This document shows positions 1 through 7,574 of a DNA stretch of 8,004 bases, in pieces. Each line of letters begins with the position of its first letter. Positions within the stretch are counted from its first letter, which is position 1. The stretch is from assembly GCA_018971455.1 (NCBI GenBank), contig JAGXAV010000077.1:1-8004 (forward strand), written 5' to 3'. The stretch is from Rhodospirillales bacterium (lineage in GTDB: Bacteria > Pseudomonadota > Alphaproteobacteria > Acetobacterales > Acetobacteraceae). The position numbers and the translations under genes were made by a program. The notes beneath the pieces are model-generated. The model did not search any database. It was not told the origin of the DNA and was given only the letters and a program-made list of their open reading frames with translations.

Positions 1-533
1 GCACGGCGACCGCCGAGCGCCGGAGCAAGGCGGCCGCTCAGTTCGCGGCCAATCGCGCCCTGCTGCCGGCGCTGGCGCGGCAGATCCGGCTGCGCAACCT
101 GGGCGGCGCGATCCTGGTCGATCTGGCCGGCATGGCGGCCCGGCGGCGGGCCGCGCTGGCGGGGAATTTCGCCGCCGCACTGGCCGCCGATCCGCTGCAG
201 CCGCGCCTTCTCGGTTTCACCGCGCTGGGTCTGGCCGAAATCCTGCGCCCGCGAATCCACCCGCCGCTGCACGAGCTGCTCGCCGGCCCGCACGCCGCGG
301 GGCTCGCGGCCCTGCGGGAGGCGGCCGGCCGGGTGCGCGCCAACCCGGCCGTGGCGCTCGCCCTGCGGGCAGCCCCGCCGATCGTCGCCGCACTGCAGGC
401 CGACCCCGTCGCGCTGGGCGCCTTCGCGCACCTGTCCGGCCGCGCGCTCGTGCTCCGTTCTGACCCCGCGCTCGGCGCCGGCGCCGCCCCTGTGGGCGGT
501 GGCTGGCTCCTGGAGACGATCCATGGCGGTTGA
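1..533 (+). CDS. Ribonuclease E/G family protein, C-terminal part (5' end outside window)
   Basis: The open frame runs in from the left edge (first full codon at 3) and ends at TGA 531-533, giving 176 visible residues. The stretch RQIRLRNLGG followed by AILVDLAGM (visible residues 26-44) matches the region of RNase E/G that carries the second catalytic, Mg-binding aspartate; here it is Asp40. The later segment LGFTALGLAEILRPR matches the family's end-of-DNase I-like-domain motif (E. coli form: FGLLEMSRQR). RNase E/G enzymes cleave single-stranded, 5'-monophosphate RNA in rRNA maturation and mRNA decay. After the LRPR motif the E. coli enzymes have a CPxCxG zinc-link that joins subunits; this protein has no cysteine anywhere in the visible part and ends about 100 residues later. 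It therefore resembles the short RNase E/G-like proteins next to yacG in alphaproteobacteria. The family call is secure; activity is not proven because the N-terminal half is missing from view. Confidence 0.85.
   Translation, partial: TATAERRSKAAAQFAANRALLPALARQIRLRNLGGAILVDLAGMAARRRAALAGNFAAALAADPLQPRLLGFTALGLAEILRPRIHPPLHELLAGPHAAGLAALREAAGRVRANPAVALALRAAPPIVAALQADPVALGAFAHLSGRALVLRSDPALGAGAAPVGGGWLLETIHGG
512..515 (+). promoter_or_regulatory. Ribosome binding site that sets the yacG start
   Basis: GGAG lies 7 bases before ATG 523, inside the end of the upstream RNase gene. It favours this ATG over the in-frame GTG at 499, which would add eight residues (MAGSWRRS) with no counterpart in the family. 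Confidence 0.6.
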
Positions 534-708
534 TGCAAAACCCTCCCCCTGCCCGATCTGCGGCAAGCCGGCGCACGCGAGGTTTCGCCCGTTCTGCGGC
601 GCCCGCTGCGCAGAGATCGATCTCGGCCGCTGGTTCACCGAAACCTATGTCGTGCCCGGCGGCCCGCCCGGCGAGGGTGCCGAGGACGGCGACGACGAGG
701 CGGGTTGA
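523..708 (+). CDS. yacG: YacG, zinc-binding DNA gyrase inhibitor
   Basis: A 61-residue protein with the complete YacG zinc motif: Cys10-Pro-Ile-Cys13-Gly-Lys, then FRPFCGARC with Cys25 and Cys29, followed by the conserved IDLGRWF (residues 32-38). In E. coli YacG binds GyrB and inhibits gyrase supercoiling; the four cysteines hold one zinc ion. Its length is normal for the family (about 60-65), and the acidic tail rich in Glu and Asp (EGAEDGDDEAG) is typical of alphaproteobacterial members. ATG 523 overlaps the end of the RNase E/G gene by 11 bases, so the two are probably co-transcribed and translationally coupled. The ATG is preceded by GGAG at 512-515. The stop codon is at 706-708, and a tRNA gene begins 39 bases later. 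Confidence 0.93.
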   Translation: MAVDAKPSPCPICGKPAHARFRPFCGARCAEIDLGRWFTETYVVPGGPPGEGAEDGDDEAG

Positions 709-733
709 TCCCCGCCCCGGGCTGGGCTATCTC
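705..733 (+). promoter_or_regulatory. Putative sigma70-type promoter of tRNA-Phe
   Basis: TTGATC (705-710) and TATCTC (728-733) are separated by exactly 17 bases and lie 14 bases before the mature 5' end of the tRNA. That would put transcription start near 740 and leave a leader of about 8 bases. The -35 hexamer overlaps the yacG stop codon. The -35 is close to consensus; the -10 matches only its first three positions. The tRNA may also be read through from the upstream operon. Confidence 0.45.
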
Positions 734-747
734 CGCTAGCGCGACGT

Positions 748-823
748 GCCCAGGTAGCTCAGTTGGTAGAGCATGCGACTGAAAATCGCAGTGTCGGTGG
801 TTCGATTCCGCCCCTGGGCACCA
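748..823 (+). tRNA. tRNA-Phe (anticodon GAA)
   Basis: A complete 76-base cloverleaf. The acceptor stem GCCCAGG pairs fully with CCTGGGC, followed by discriminator A and an encoded CCA at 821-823. The D arm is GCTC-AGTTGGTA-GAGC. The anticodon stem TGCGA/TCGCA is perfect around the loop CTGAAAA, so the anticodon is GAA (Phe, reads UUC and UUU). The variable loop is GTGTC. The T arm GGTGG-TTCGATT-CCGCC has one G-U pair. All invariant positions I can check (T8, A9 region, TTCGA loop) are normal. It follows yacG directly, an arrangement common in alphaproteobacteria. No repeat of its 3' end is visible in the window, so nothing suggests use as an integration site here. Confidence 0.97.
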
Positions 824-857
824 TTCGTCCCGATCGGATGCCTGCCGTGATGCAGCC

Positions 858-1838
858 TCAGCCGGCATAGAGGCCGGCGGCTCTGGCGCGCAGTTTTGCC
901 ATCGCAACCAGCAGGTCGAGCGCCGGCGTCGCGACGCCGGCCAGGCGCGCGAGCGCCAGGGGGGCGGCGAAGATCGACTCCACCTCCATCGGCCGGCCGA
1001 GTTCCAGATCCTGCAGGATGCTCGGCTTGTGCGTCATCGCCCGCGCGTGGGTGAGCTGCGTCTCGACGTCGAAATGGGGCGTGCAGCCCAGCGCCTCGGC
1101 GATCGCGGCGGCCTCGGCGTAGATGGCGCGGGCGGCCGCCGTGCAGGCCGGCTCCGTGTGGATGTCCTGCGGGGCCATTCCGGTCAGCACCGCGAGCGGC
1201 CCGGAGCCGAGATTGAGCAGCAGCTTGGACCACACCCAGTCGCGGACGCGGTCGGTGACATCGACGCGCAGTCCGCCGGCCCGCAAGGGGCCCGCGATGG
1301 CCTCGATGCGCGCCGAGAGCGTGCCGTCAGGCTCGCCCAGCACCAGCCGGTTGCGATTATGGCCGACCTCGACGACGCCCGGCGCGACCACGGTGCAGGC
1401 CGAATAGACCACGCCGCCGACCGCGCGGGCCGGACCGATGGCCCGGCGCACCGCCTCCCCCGAGTCGAGCGCCGGCAGGCGGGTGCCTTCCAGGGCGCCG
1501 CCGTGGCGGTCGAAATACCACCACGGAATGCCGTTCATGACGAAGGCGACCGGTGTGTCCGGCCCGAGCAGGGGCGCGATGGCGGCGGCGACCGACGGCA
1601 GCGCCGGGGCCTTCGCCGTCACCAGCACGGCATCCTGCGGGCCGAGCGTGGCCGGATCGTCGGTGGCGCGGGGATGGACGTGCATCCGCGTATCGGGCGC
1701 ATGGACCCGCAACCCGTTATGCCGGATGGCCGCCAGATGGGCGCCGCGCGCGACGATCGAGACCTCCGCGCCGCCGGTGGCCAGCCTGGCGGCGAGGTGG
1801 CCGCCGATCGCCCCGGCACCGAAGACGCAGACCCGCAT
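858..1838 (-). CDS. Ketopantoate reductase-family (ApbA/PanE-like) NADP-dependent oxidoreductase
   Basis: A 326-residue protein. The N-terminal Rossmann fold begins MRVCVFGAGAIGG with the dinucleotide loop GAGAIGG at residues 7-13. Counterparts of the E. coli PanE catalytic set are visible: Lys76 in VTAKA, Asn102 in MNGIPWWYF, Lys205 in WSKLLLNLGSGPLAVLTG, and Glu285 in RPMEVES. The reaction of PanE is NADPH reduction of 2-dehydropantoate to pantoate for coenzyme A synthesis. Two things argue against naming this panE: the NGIPWWYF version of the motif and a longer middle segment (326 residues against about 300) mark a divergent subgroup, and the gene is coupled to an amidohydrolase rather than to panB or panC. 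ATG 1836-1838 shares one base with the upstream stop (TAATG), so translation is probably re-initiation. The true substrate could be another 2-oxo or 2-hydroxy acid. The family is certain, the substrate unknown. Confidence 0.85.
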   Translation of the reverse strand: MRVCVFGAGAIGGHLAARLATGGAEVSIVARGAHLAAIRHNGLRVHAPDTRMHVHPRATDDPATLGPQDAVLVTAKAPALPSVAAAIAPLLGPDTPVAFVMNGIPWWYFDRHGGALEGTRLPALDSGEAVRRAIGPARAVGGVVYSACTVVAPGVVEVGHNRNRLVLGEPDGTLSARIEAIAGPLRAGGLRVDVTDRVRDWVWSKLLLNLGSGPLAVLTGMAPQDIHTEPACTAAARAIYAEAAAIAEALGCTPHFDVETQLTHARAMTHKPSILQDLELGRPMEVESIFAAPLALARLAGVATPALDLLVAMAKLRARAAGLYAG

Positions 1839-3034
1839 TACGACAGAATCTCGATCGCCGCGCGCGAGAGCGCCTGCACACCCAGGGCGATGCAGGCCTC
1901 ATCGGGCTGGTAGGCGGAATTGTGCAGCCGGTCGTGCCGCCCCGGCGCGCCGGAGCCGATGCCGAGCTGGAAGCTGGGCACCAATTGCGACATCAGGGCA
2001 AAATCCTCCGCCCCCATGCTCGGCCCGCGCTCCTGCACCACGTCCCCGAGTTGGTGGCGGACTGCCTCGATGGTGGGCTCGAGGACCCGGTCGTCATTGA
2101 CCAGGGCCGGCACGCCGCGCCGGTATTCCACCTCGCAGCGCACCCGCAGCCCCTCCAGCGTGCCGGCACAGAGGCGCTTGATGGCGGCTTCCGCCACGTC
2201 GCGCGCTTCGGCATGCAAGGTGCGCACCGTGCCGCGGAAGGTGACGCTGTCGGGGATGATGTTGGCGGCCTCGCCGCCATGGATGGCGCCAACCGTCACC
2301 ACCGCCGGCTGCAGCGGATTGACCTCGCGCGAGACCACCGTCTGCAACTGGGTGATCAGATGGGCGGCGGCGACGATCGGATCGACCGCGGCATAGGGAT
2401 GGGCGGCGTGGCCGGAGACGCCGTGCACGGTCACGCTGAAGGTGTCGGCGGCGGCGAGGCCCGGGCCGCGCGTGTAGTCGAACCGGCCGGCGGGCGTGTT
2501 GGGGTGGTTGTGAAAGCCCAGCGCCATGTCGATCTTCGGCCCGTCCAGCACGCCCGCGGCAATCATCTCGCTCATGCCGCCGATCGCCTCCTCGGCCGGC
2601 TGGAAGATCAGCTTCACCGTGCCGGCAAGCCGCGGGGCGAGATCATGCAGCACGGCGGCCACGCCGAGCAGGGTCGTGGTGTGGATGTCGTGCCCGCAGG
2701 CGTGCATCTTGCCGGGGATGGTGCTGGCGAAGCCGAGCCCGGTCTGCTCATGGATCGGCAGGGCGTCCATGTCGGCGCGAATGGCGAGCACCGGCCCTGG
2801 CCGGCCCCCCCGGATGAGGCCGACGACGCCGGTTCTGGCGACCCCGGTCTGATGGTCGATGCCCAGGCGGGAGAGTTCGGCCGCGACGATGGCGGCGGTG
2901 CGCACCTCCTCGAAGGCGAGTTCGGGATGGGCGTGAATGTCACGCCGGATGGCGATCAGGTGCGCCTCGATCCGGGCGGTTGCGTCGCGGATGGCGGTCT
3001 GCGGGTCGTTGGCGAGGCCGGGTGCGGCGGACAT
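1838..3034 (-). CDS. M20 family metallo-amidohydrolase (hippurate hydrolase / N-acyl amino acid amidohydrolase-like)
   Basis: A 398-residue cytosolic hydrolase; no signal peptide is visible. The start of the fold is RRDIHAHPELAFEE (residues 30-43). Metal ligands of the M20D subfamily are all present: Cys113 and His115 in HACGHD (111-116), Glu148/Glu149 in FQPAEEA, His175 in GFHNHP, and a C-terminal His381 in RLHNSAYQPDE. The lid/dimerisation domain carries VHGVSGHAAHP with His209. Relatives hydrolyse N-acyl or N-aroyl amino acids such as hippurate, N-acetyl amino acids or auxin conjugates; the exact amide is not predictable. I chose ATG 3032-3034 because the homologous region begins about 28 residues later. 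A second in-frame ATG at 3062-3064 would add 10 residues, and neither has a strong Shine-Dalgarno. It is the first gene of a two-gene unit with the reductase at 858-1838 (TAATG overlap) and faces away from manC. Confidence 0.9.
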   Translation of the reverse strand: MSAAPGLANDPQTAIRDATARIEAHLIAIRRDIHAHPELAFEEVRTAAIVAAELSRLGIDHQTGVARTGVVGLIRGGRPGPVLAIRADMDALPIHEQTGLGFASTIPGKMHACGHDIHTTTLLGVAAVLHDLAPRLAGTVKLIFQPAEEAIGGMSEMIAAGVLDGPKIDMALGFHNHPNTPAGRFDYTRGPGLAAADTFSVTVHGVSGHAAHPYAAVDPIVAAAHLITQLQTVVSREVNPLQPAVVTVGAIHGGEAANIIPDSVTFRGTVRTLHAEARDVAEAAIKRLCAGTLEGLRVRCEVEYRRGVPALVNDDRVLEPTIEAVRHQLGDVVQERGPSMGAEDFALMSQLVPSFQLGIGSGAPGRHDRLHNSAYQPDEACIALGVQALSRAAIEILS

Positions 3035-3157
3035 GGCGTGCTCGTTCGGATGGGGGGTCGCCATCTTGGAGCGCGCGGGATGGTGCGACAAGCCGGTGCT
3101 GGACAGTGCCGCGGTGCGCTGCAATACCTGCGCCCCCGCCACCGACGGACGCCCGCC
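3035..3157. promoter_or_regulatory. Divergent intergenic region between amidohydrolase and manC
   Basis: These 123 bases must hold the start signals for both divergent units. On the + strand TGGACA (3100-3105) is followed after 17 bases by AATACC (3123-3128), a weak sigma70-like pair for manC. I see no good match on the - strand, no clear operator palindrome and no terminator. manC has only a weak ribosome site (GGA at 3147-3149, 8 bases before ATG). Confidence 0.3.
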
Positions 3158-4582
3158 ATGCCACCTTCCCCCATCGTTCCCGTCATTCTCTCCGGCGGCT
3201 CGGGCACCCGGCTCTGGCCGGTCTCGCGGGAGAGCTTCCCCAAGCAGTTCTGGCCACTGATCTCGGCACGCACGATGATCCAGGAGACGGCGGCGCGCGC
3301 CCTCGGCGAGGCCTTCGCCGACCCGCTGGTGGTGTGCAACCAGGAACACCGCTTCGTCGTCGCGGAGCAGATGCGCGAGCTTGGCATCACCGGGGCCCGC
3401 ATCGTGCTGGAGCCGGTCGGGCGCAACAGCGCGCCGGCGATCACCGCGGCCGCGCTGCTGATCGCCGAGACCGACCCCGAGGCGGTGCTGTGGATGATGG
3501 CGGCCGATGCCGCCATCGGCGACGATGCGGCGCTGCGCCTGGCACTCGATGCCGCGGTGGCGGCCGCGCGCGCCGGACACATCGTCACCTTCGGCATGCG
3601 CCCCACCGCGCCGGAGACCGGATACGGCTATATCGAGGTGGGGGCGGCGCTGCCCGGCCTGGCGGGCGTGCATGCGCTAACCCGCTTCGTCGAGAAGCCC
3701 GATGCCGCGACGGCGGCCGGCCTGGTCGCCGACGGGCGGCACCTGTGGAACTCCGGCATGTTCGTCTTCACCGCCGCCACGCTGCTGGCCGAGATGGAGC
3801 GTCACGCACCCGAGGTGCTCGCCGCGGTGCGCCGCGCCGTCGCGGCGCGCGTGCAGGACCTCGACTTCATCCGTCTCGACCCCGATGCCTTCCGCGCCTG
3901 CCCGTCGATCAGCATCGACTATGCGGTGGCGGAGCGGACCACGCGGGCCGCCGTCGTGCCGGCCGATCTCGGCTGGTCGGATGTCGGCAGCTGGGCCGCG
4001 CTATGGGAACTCGGCGCCAAGGACGCGCAGGGCAATGTCGCGGTCGGCGAGGTGATGTTCGAGGGGGCGGGCAATTGCTACGCCCGCAGCGACGGCATCA
4101 TGACGGCGGTCGTCGGCCTCGATGATGCCGTCGTGGTGGTGACGGAGGATGCCGTGCTCGCCATGCACCGCGACCGCGCGCAGGACGTCAAGCGCGTGGT
4201 GGACCGGCTGCGCGCGGCCGGGCGTTCGCAGGCGGTGGCGCACCGGCGCGTCTATCGCCCATGGGGATTCTACGAAAGCCTGATCCAGGGCGAGCGTTTC
4301 CAGGTCAAACGCATCATGGTCTCGCCGGGGCAGAAATTGTCGTTGCAGAAGCATTTTCACCGCGCCGAGCACTGGGTGGTGGTCAATGGCAGCGCATTGG
4401 TGACGCGCGACGCCGAGACGCTGCTGGTGCGCGAGAACGAGAGTCTCTATCTGCCGCTCGGCTGCGTCCATCGGTTGGAGAATCCGGGCCGCATCCCGCT
4501 GACCCTGATCGAGGTGCAGTCGGGCAGCTATCTCGGCGAGGATGACATCGTTCGGCTGGAGGATACCTACGGGCGCAGCTGA
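3158..4582 (+). CDS. manC: Mannose-1-phosphate guanylyltransferase / mannose-6-phosphate isomerase (bifunctional, type II)
   Basis: A 474-residue protein, the usual length for ManC/AlgA/CpsB. The N-terminal domain is a GTP:sugar-1-phosphate guanylyltransferase: signature GGSGTRLWP at residues 13-21, PKQF at 28-31, and FVEKPD at 177-182. It makes GDP-D-mannose from mannose-1-phosphate and GTP. The C-terminal cupin domain is the type II phosphomannose isomerase: RPWGFYE from 367 and QKLSLQKHFHRAEHW at 392-406, with His399, His401 and Glu404 as probable metal ligands. It interconverts fructose-6-phosphate and mannose-6-phosphate. The phosphomannomutase needed between the two steps is not in the window. 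I chose ATG 3158 because the signature begins 13 residues in; the open frame extends far upstream only because the DNA is GC-rich. GDP-mannose made here feeds gmd and the reductase downstream. The 3' end overlaps the convergent FkbM gene by 16 bases. Confidence 0.95.
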   Translation: MPPSPIVPVILSGGSGTRLWPVSRESFPKQFWPLISARTMIQETAARALGEAFADPLVVCNQEHRFVVAEQMRELGITGARIVLEPVGRNSAPAITAAALLIAETDPEAVLWMMAADAAIGDDAALRLALDAAVAAARAGHIVTFGMRPTAPETGYGYIEVGAALPGLAGVHALTRFVEKPDAATAAGLVADGRHLWNSGMFVFTAATLLAEMERHAPEVLAAVRRAVAARVQDLDFIRLDPDAFRACPSISIDYAVAERTTRAAVVPADLGWSDVGSWAALWELGAKDAQGNVAVGEVMFEGAGNCYARSDGIMTAVVGLDDAVVVVTEDAVLAMHRDRAQDVKRVVDRLRAAGRSQAVAHRRVYRPWGFYESLIQGERFQVKRIMVSPGQKLSLQKHFHRAEHWVVVNGSALVTRDAETLLVRENESLYLPLGCVHRLENPGRIPLTLIEVQSGSYLGEDDIVRLEDTYGRS

Positions 4583-5481
4583 GACGCCCGCAGGGCGGCC
4601 ACCTCGCCGGCCAGCCGCGCCACCTCCAGGCGCAACTGGGCCAGCTCGCCGCGCAGCTCGGCCGTGACAAAGGCGCGCAGCCGCCGCGCGACGCGCTTGG
4701 CCAGCGGCGCCGGCGCGGAAGGCGGGGCCGTGCTGAAGCTCGATCGCAGGAGGCTGATCTCGGCCCGCAGGCGGGCGCACTCCGCGGCGTGCGGCGCATC
4801 GAAGAGTGTGTAGTCGTCCCAGACATTGGCGGGTGCGCGAAAATGCTGCGCCAGCGCATCCCACCGCTCGGCGGCGATGTAGAAGCGGTTCAGCCCGTCG
4901 AACCAGGCGAAGCGGTAGCCTTGCGCCAGCAGGCCGGGTTCCCAATCCTGCGAGGAATCGGTCTGGCTGAGCGGAATCGTCGCTTCCAGCAGGATGATCC
5001 ATGGCCGCCAGGTCGCGAAATCCGCCCCCGCCAGCACCTGCGCCTCCGCGCCCTCGACGTCGATCTTGAGGAAATGGATGTCCGCCGGCGCTTGCAGGCG
5101 GCACAGCTCGGCCAGCGTGATGACCTCGATATCGCGCGCCTCGACCCGTCGCCCGTCGGCGCGGTTGCGTTCGGCGACCGCCGGTTCCAGCGTCGCCAGC
5201 GAGGAGTCCTCGCAATCGTAGAACACCATCCGCCCGTTCGCCGCGCCGATGGCGAGATTGAGGTTGATGTCGCCGGGCCGGCCGGCCTGCAGCCGCGCGA
5301 ACGGGGCCGGCATCGGCTCGACGTTGACGCCATGCCAGCCGCGCTCAAAGAAGGCGCGGGTGACCGAGTGCTGCACCGGGTCGGACGCTCCGATATCGAT
5401 CCAGAAGCCCTGCGCGACGTCGCCGAGGGCGCGCCACAGCATGACATCCTCGAGATTCTGGGCGTAGGAAATTATACCCAA
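4567..5481 (-). CDS. FkbM-family SAM-dependent methyltransferase with C-terminal coiled coil
   Basis: A 304-residue protein if started at TTG 5479-5481. It opens with ISYAQNLEDVMLWRAL, a conserved start of many FkbM proteins. The SAM site is GFWIDIGASDP (residues 25-35) and the acidic residue after strand 2 is Glu55 in VNVEPMP. The second family hallmark, LKIDVEGAE, is at 138-146. FkbM proteins are mostly O-methyltransferases acting on polyketides or glycans. Beyond the catalytic domain, residues 233-248 and about 273-301 form Leu- and Glu/Arg-rich heptad segments, predicted here as coiled coil, split by a Pro/Ala linker. No ATG fits upstream of the conserved start except in a 55-residue extension that runs into the opposite gene gmd, so TTG with GGGGGAG before it is the best choice. 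The gene is inverted between manC and gmd; by context I infer it methylates a sugar of the same glycan. No membrane segment is seen. Confidence 0.85.
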   Translation of the reverse strand: MGIISYAQNLEDVMLWRALGDVAQGFWIDIGASDPVQHSVTRAFFERGWHGVNVEPMPAPFARLQAGRPGDINLNLAIGAANGRMVFYDCEDSSLATLEPAVAERNRADGRRVEARDIEVITLAELCRLQAPADIHFLKIDVEGAEAQVLAGADFATWRPWIILLEATIPLSQTDSSQDWEPGLLAQGYRFAWFDGLNRFYIAAERWDALAQHFRAPANVWDDYTLFDAPHAAECARLRAEISLLRSSFSTAPPSAPAPLAKRVARRLRAFVTAELRGELAQLRLEVARLAGEVAALRASQLRP

Positions 5482-6619
<1,138 letters not shown>

Positions 6620-6624
6620 GCGCC

Positions 6625-7557
6625 GTGCGGCGGATCCTGGTCACCGGCGCCGGCGGGTTCGTGGGCGCACACCTGGTGCCGCGGCTGCGCGCCGCGTTTC
6701 CGCAGGCGGAGCTGACATTATGCACCGCCGGGCGGCACGCGCTCGACATCACCGACGCCCAGGCGGTGCGCGACCTGGTGGAGCGCAGCCGCCCGGAGGC
6801 CTGCATCCACCTCGCCGCGGTGGCGGCGGTGCCGGCGGCGCGCGGCAATCCGGGGCTGGCCTGGCAGGTCAATCTGCATGGCACGCTGGGCCTGGCCGCC
6901 GCACTGCTCGCCGCGGCGCCGGACTGCGTGCTGCTCTACGTGTCGAGTGCCGAGATCTATGGCCGCTCCTTCCGTGCCGGCGCGCCGCTCGACGAAACCG
7001 CGCCGGCGGCGCCGATGAACACCTATGCCGCCACCAAGGCCGCCGCCGACCTCGCCCTCGGCGCCATGGTCTCCGAAGGGTTGCGCGTGGTGCGCCTGCG
7101 CCCGTTCAACCATACCGGCCCCGGCCAATCGGCCGATTTCGTGGTGCCCGCCTTCGCCCGGCAGGTGGCGCGCATTGCCGCCGGGCTCCAGGCGCCGGTG
7201 CTGGATGTCGGGGCGCTCGACCCGGCGCGCGATTTTCTCGATGTGCGCGATGTGTGCGACGCCTATGTCGCCTGCCTCGAACACGCATCCGGCCTTGCCG
7301 CGGGCAGCATCTTCAACATCGCCTCGGGCACGCCGCGGCGCATCGGCGATATCCTGGACCGCCTGCTCGCACTCGGCGGCGTGAGTGCCGAGGTGCGGAC
7401 CGGGGCGGCGCTGCTGCGCCCGGCGGAAATCCCGGTCGCCTGCGGCCAGGCCCGCGCCGCCCGCGCGGCGCTCGGCTGGGCGCCGATGATTCCGTGGGAC
7501 CAGACCCTGCGCGACGTGCTGGCCGACTGGACCGAGCGGGTGCGCGCGGAAGCCTGA
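6625..7557 (+). CDS. rmd: GDP-4-keto-6-deoxy-D-mannose reductase (GDP-D-rhamnose-forming), NAD(P)-dependent epimerase/dehydratase family
   Basis: A 310-residue extended short-chain dehydrogenase. The dinucleotide loop GAGGFVG is at residues 8-14, SSAEIYG at 107-113 (Ser108, Glu110), and the catalytic Tyr134-x3-Lys138 lies in NTYAATK. RPFNHTGPGQ (159-168), VVPAFARQVARI and LDPARDFLDVRDV (198-210) are strongly like bacterial Rmd enzymes, which reduce the 4-keto group of the Gmd product to give GDP-D-rhamnose. The adjacent gmd supports this. A GDP-6-deoxy-D-talose synthase (the other stereochemical outcome) is the main alternative and cannot be excluded by eye. The start is GTG 6625, five bases after the gmd stop. 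No Shine-Dalgarno is visible, so translation probably depends on coupling to gmd. The longer frame upstream is a shadow inside gmd. It ends 17 bases before the convergent PAP2 gene, with no terminator hairpin between. Confidence 0.82.
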   Translation: MRRILVTGAGGFVGAHLVPRLRAAFPQAELTLCTAGRHALDITDAQAVRDLVERSRPEACIHLAAVAAVPAARGNPGLAWQVNLHGTLGLAAALLAAAPDCVLLYVSSAEIYGRSFRAGAPLDETAPAAPMNTYAATKAAADLALGAMVSEGLRVVRLRPFNHTGPGQSADFVVPAFARQVARIAAGLQAPVLDVGALDPARDFLDVRDVCDAYVACLEHASGLAAGSIFNIASGTPRRIGDILDRLLALGGVSAEVRTGAALLRPAEIPVACGQARAARAALGWAPMIPWDQTLRDVLADWTERVRAEA

Positions 7558-7574
7558 TCCGGCTGGACAGGCTC

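Noticed and set aside
748..823. tRNA-Phe 3' end as a mobile-element integration site
   Set aside because: No second copy of the T arm/acceptor sequence and no integrase are visible in the window; flanking genes look like ordinary chromosomal ones.
856..878. Inverted repeat GCCGGC-ATAGAG-GCCGGC as a terminator
   Set aside because: The stem is only 6 bp, lies inside the reductase coding end, and has no T-run on either strand. Such repeats are expected by chance at this GC content.
635..1233. Antisense frames over the tRNA (e.g. peptides with ESNHRHCDFQSHALPTELPG or DTAIFSRMLYQLSYLGTSR)
   Set aside because: These are translations of the tRNA-Phe complement, a familiar source of false protein annotations. 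The rest of each frame overlaps the tRNA region or the reductase gene out of frame.
1553..3157. Long upstream open frame continuous with manC
   Set aside because: It is antisense to the amidohydrolase and reductase genes, lacks family similarity, and exists because stop codons are rare in GC-rich DNA.
3035..3673. N-terminal extension of the amidohydrolase frame
   Set aside because: It runs antisense through manC, and the conserved M20 fold starts shortly after ATG 3034.
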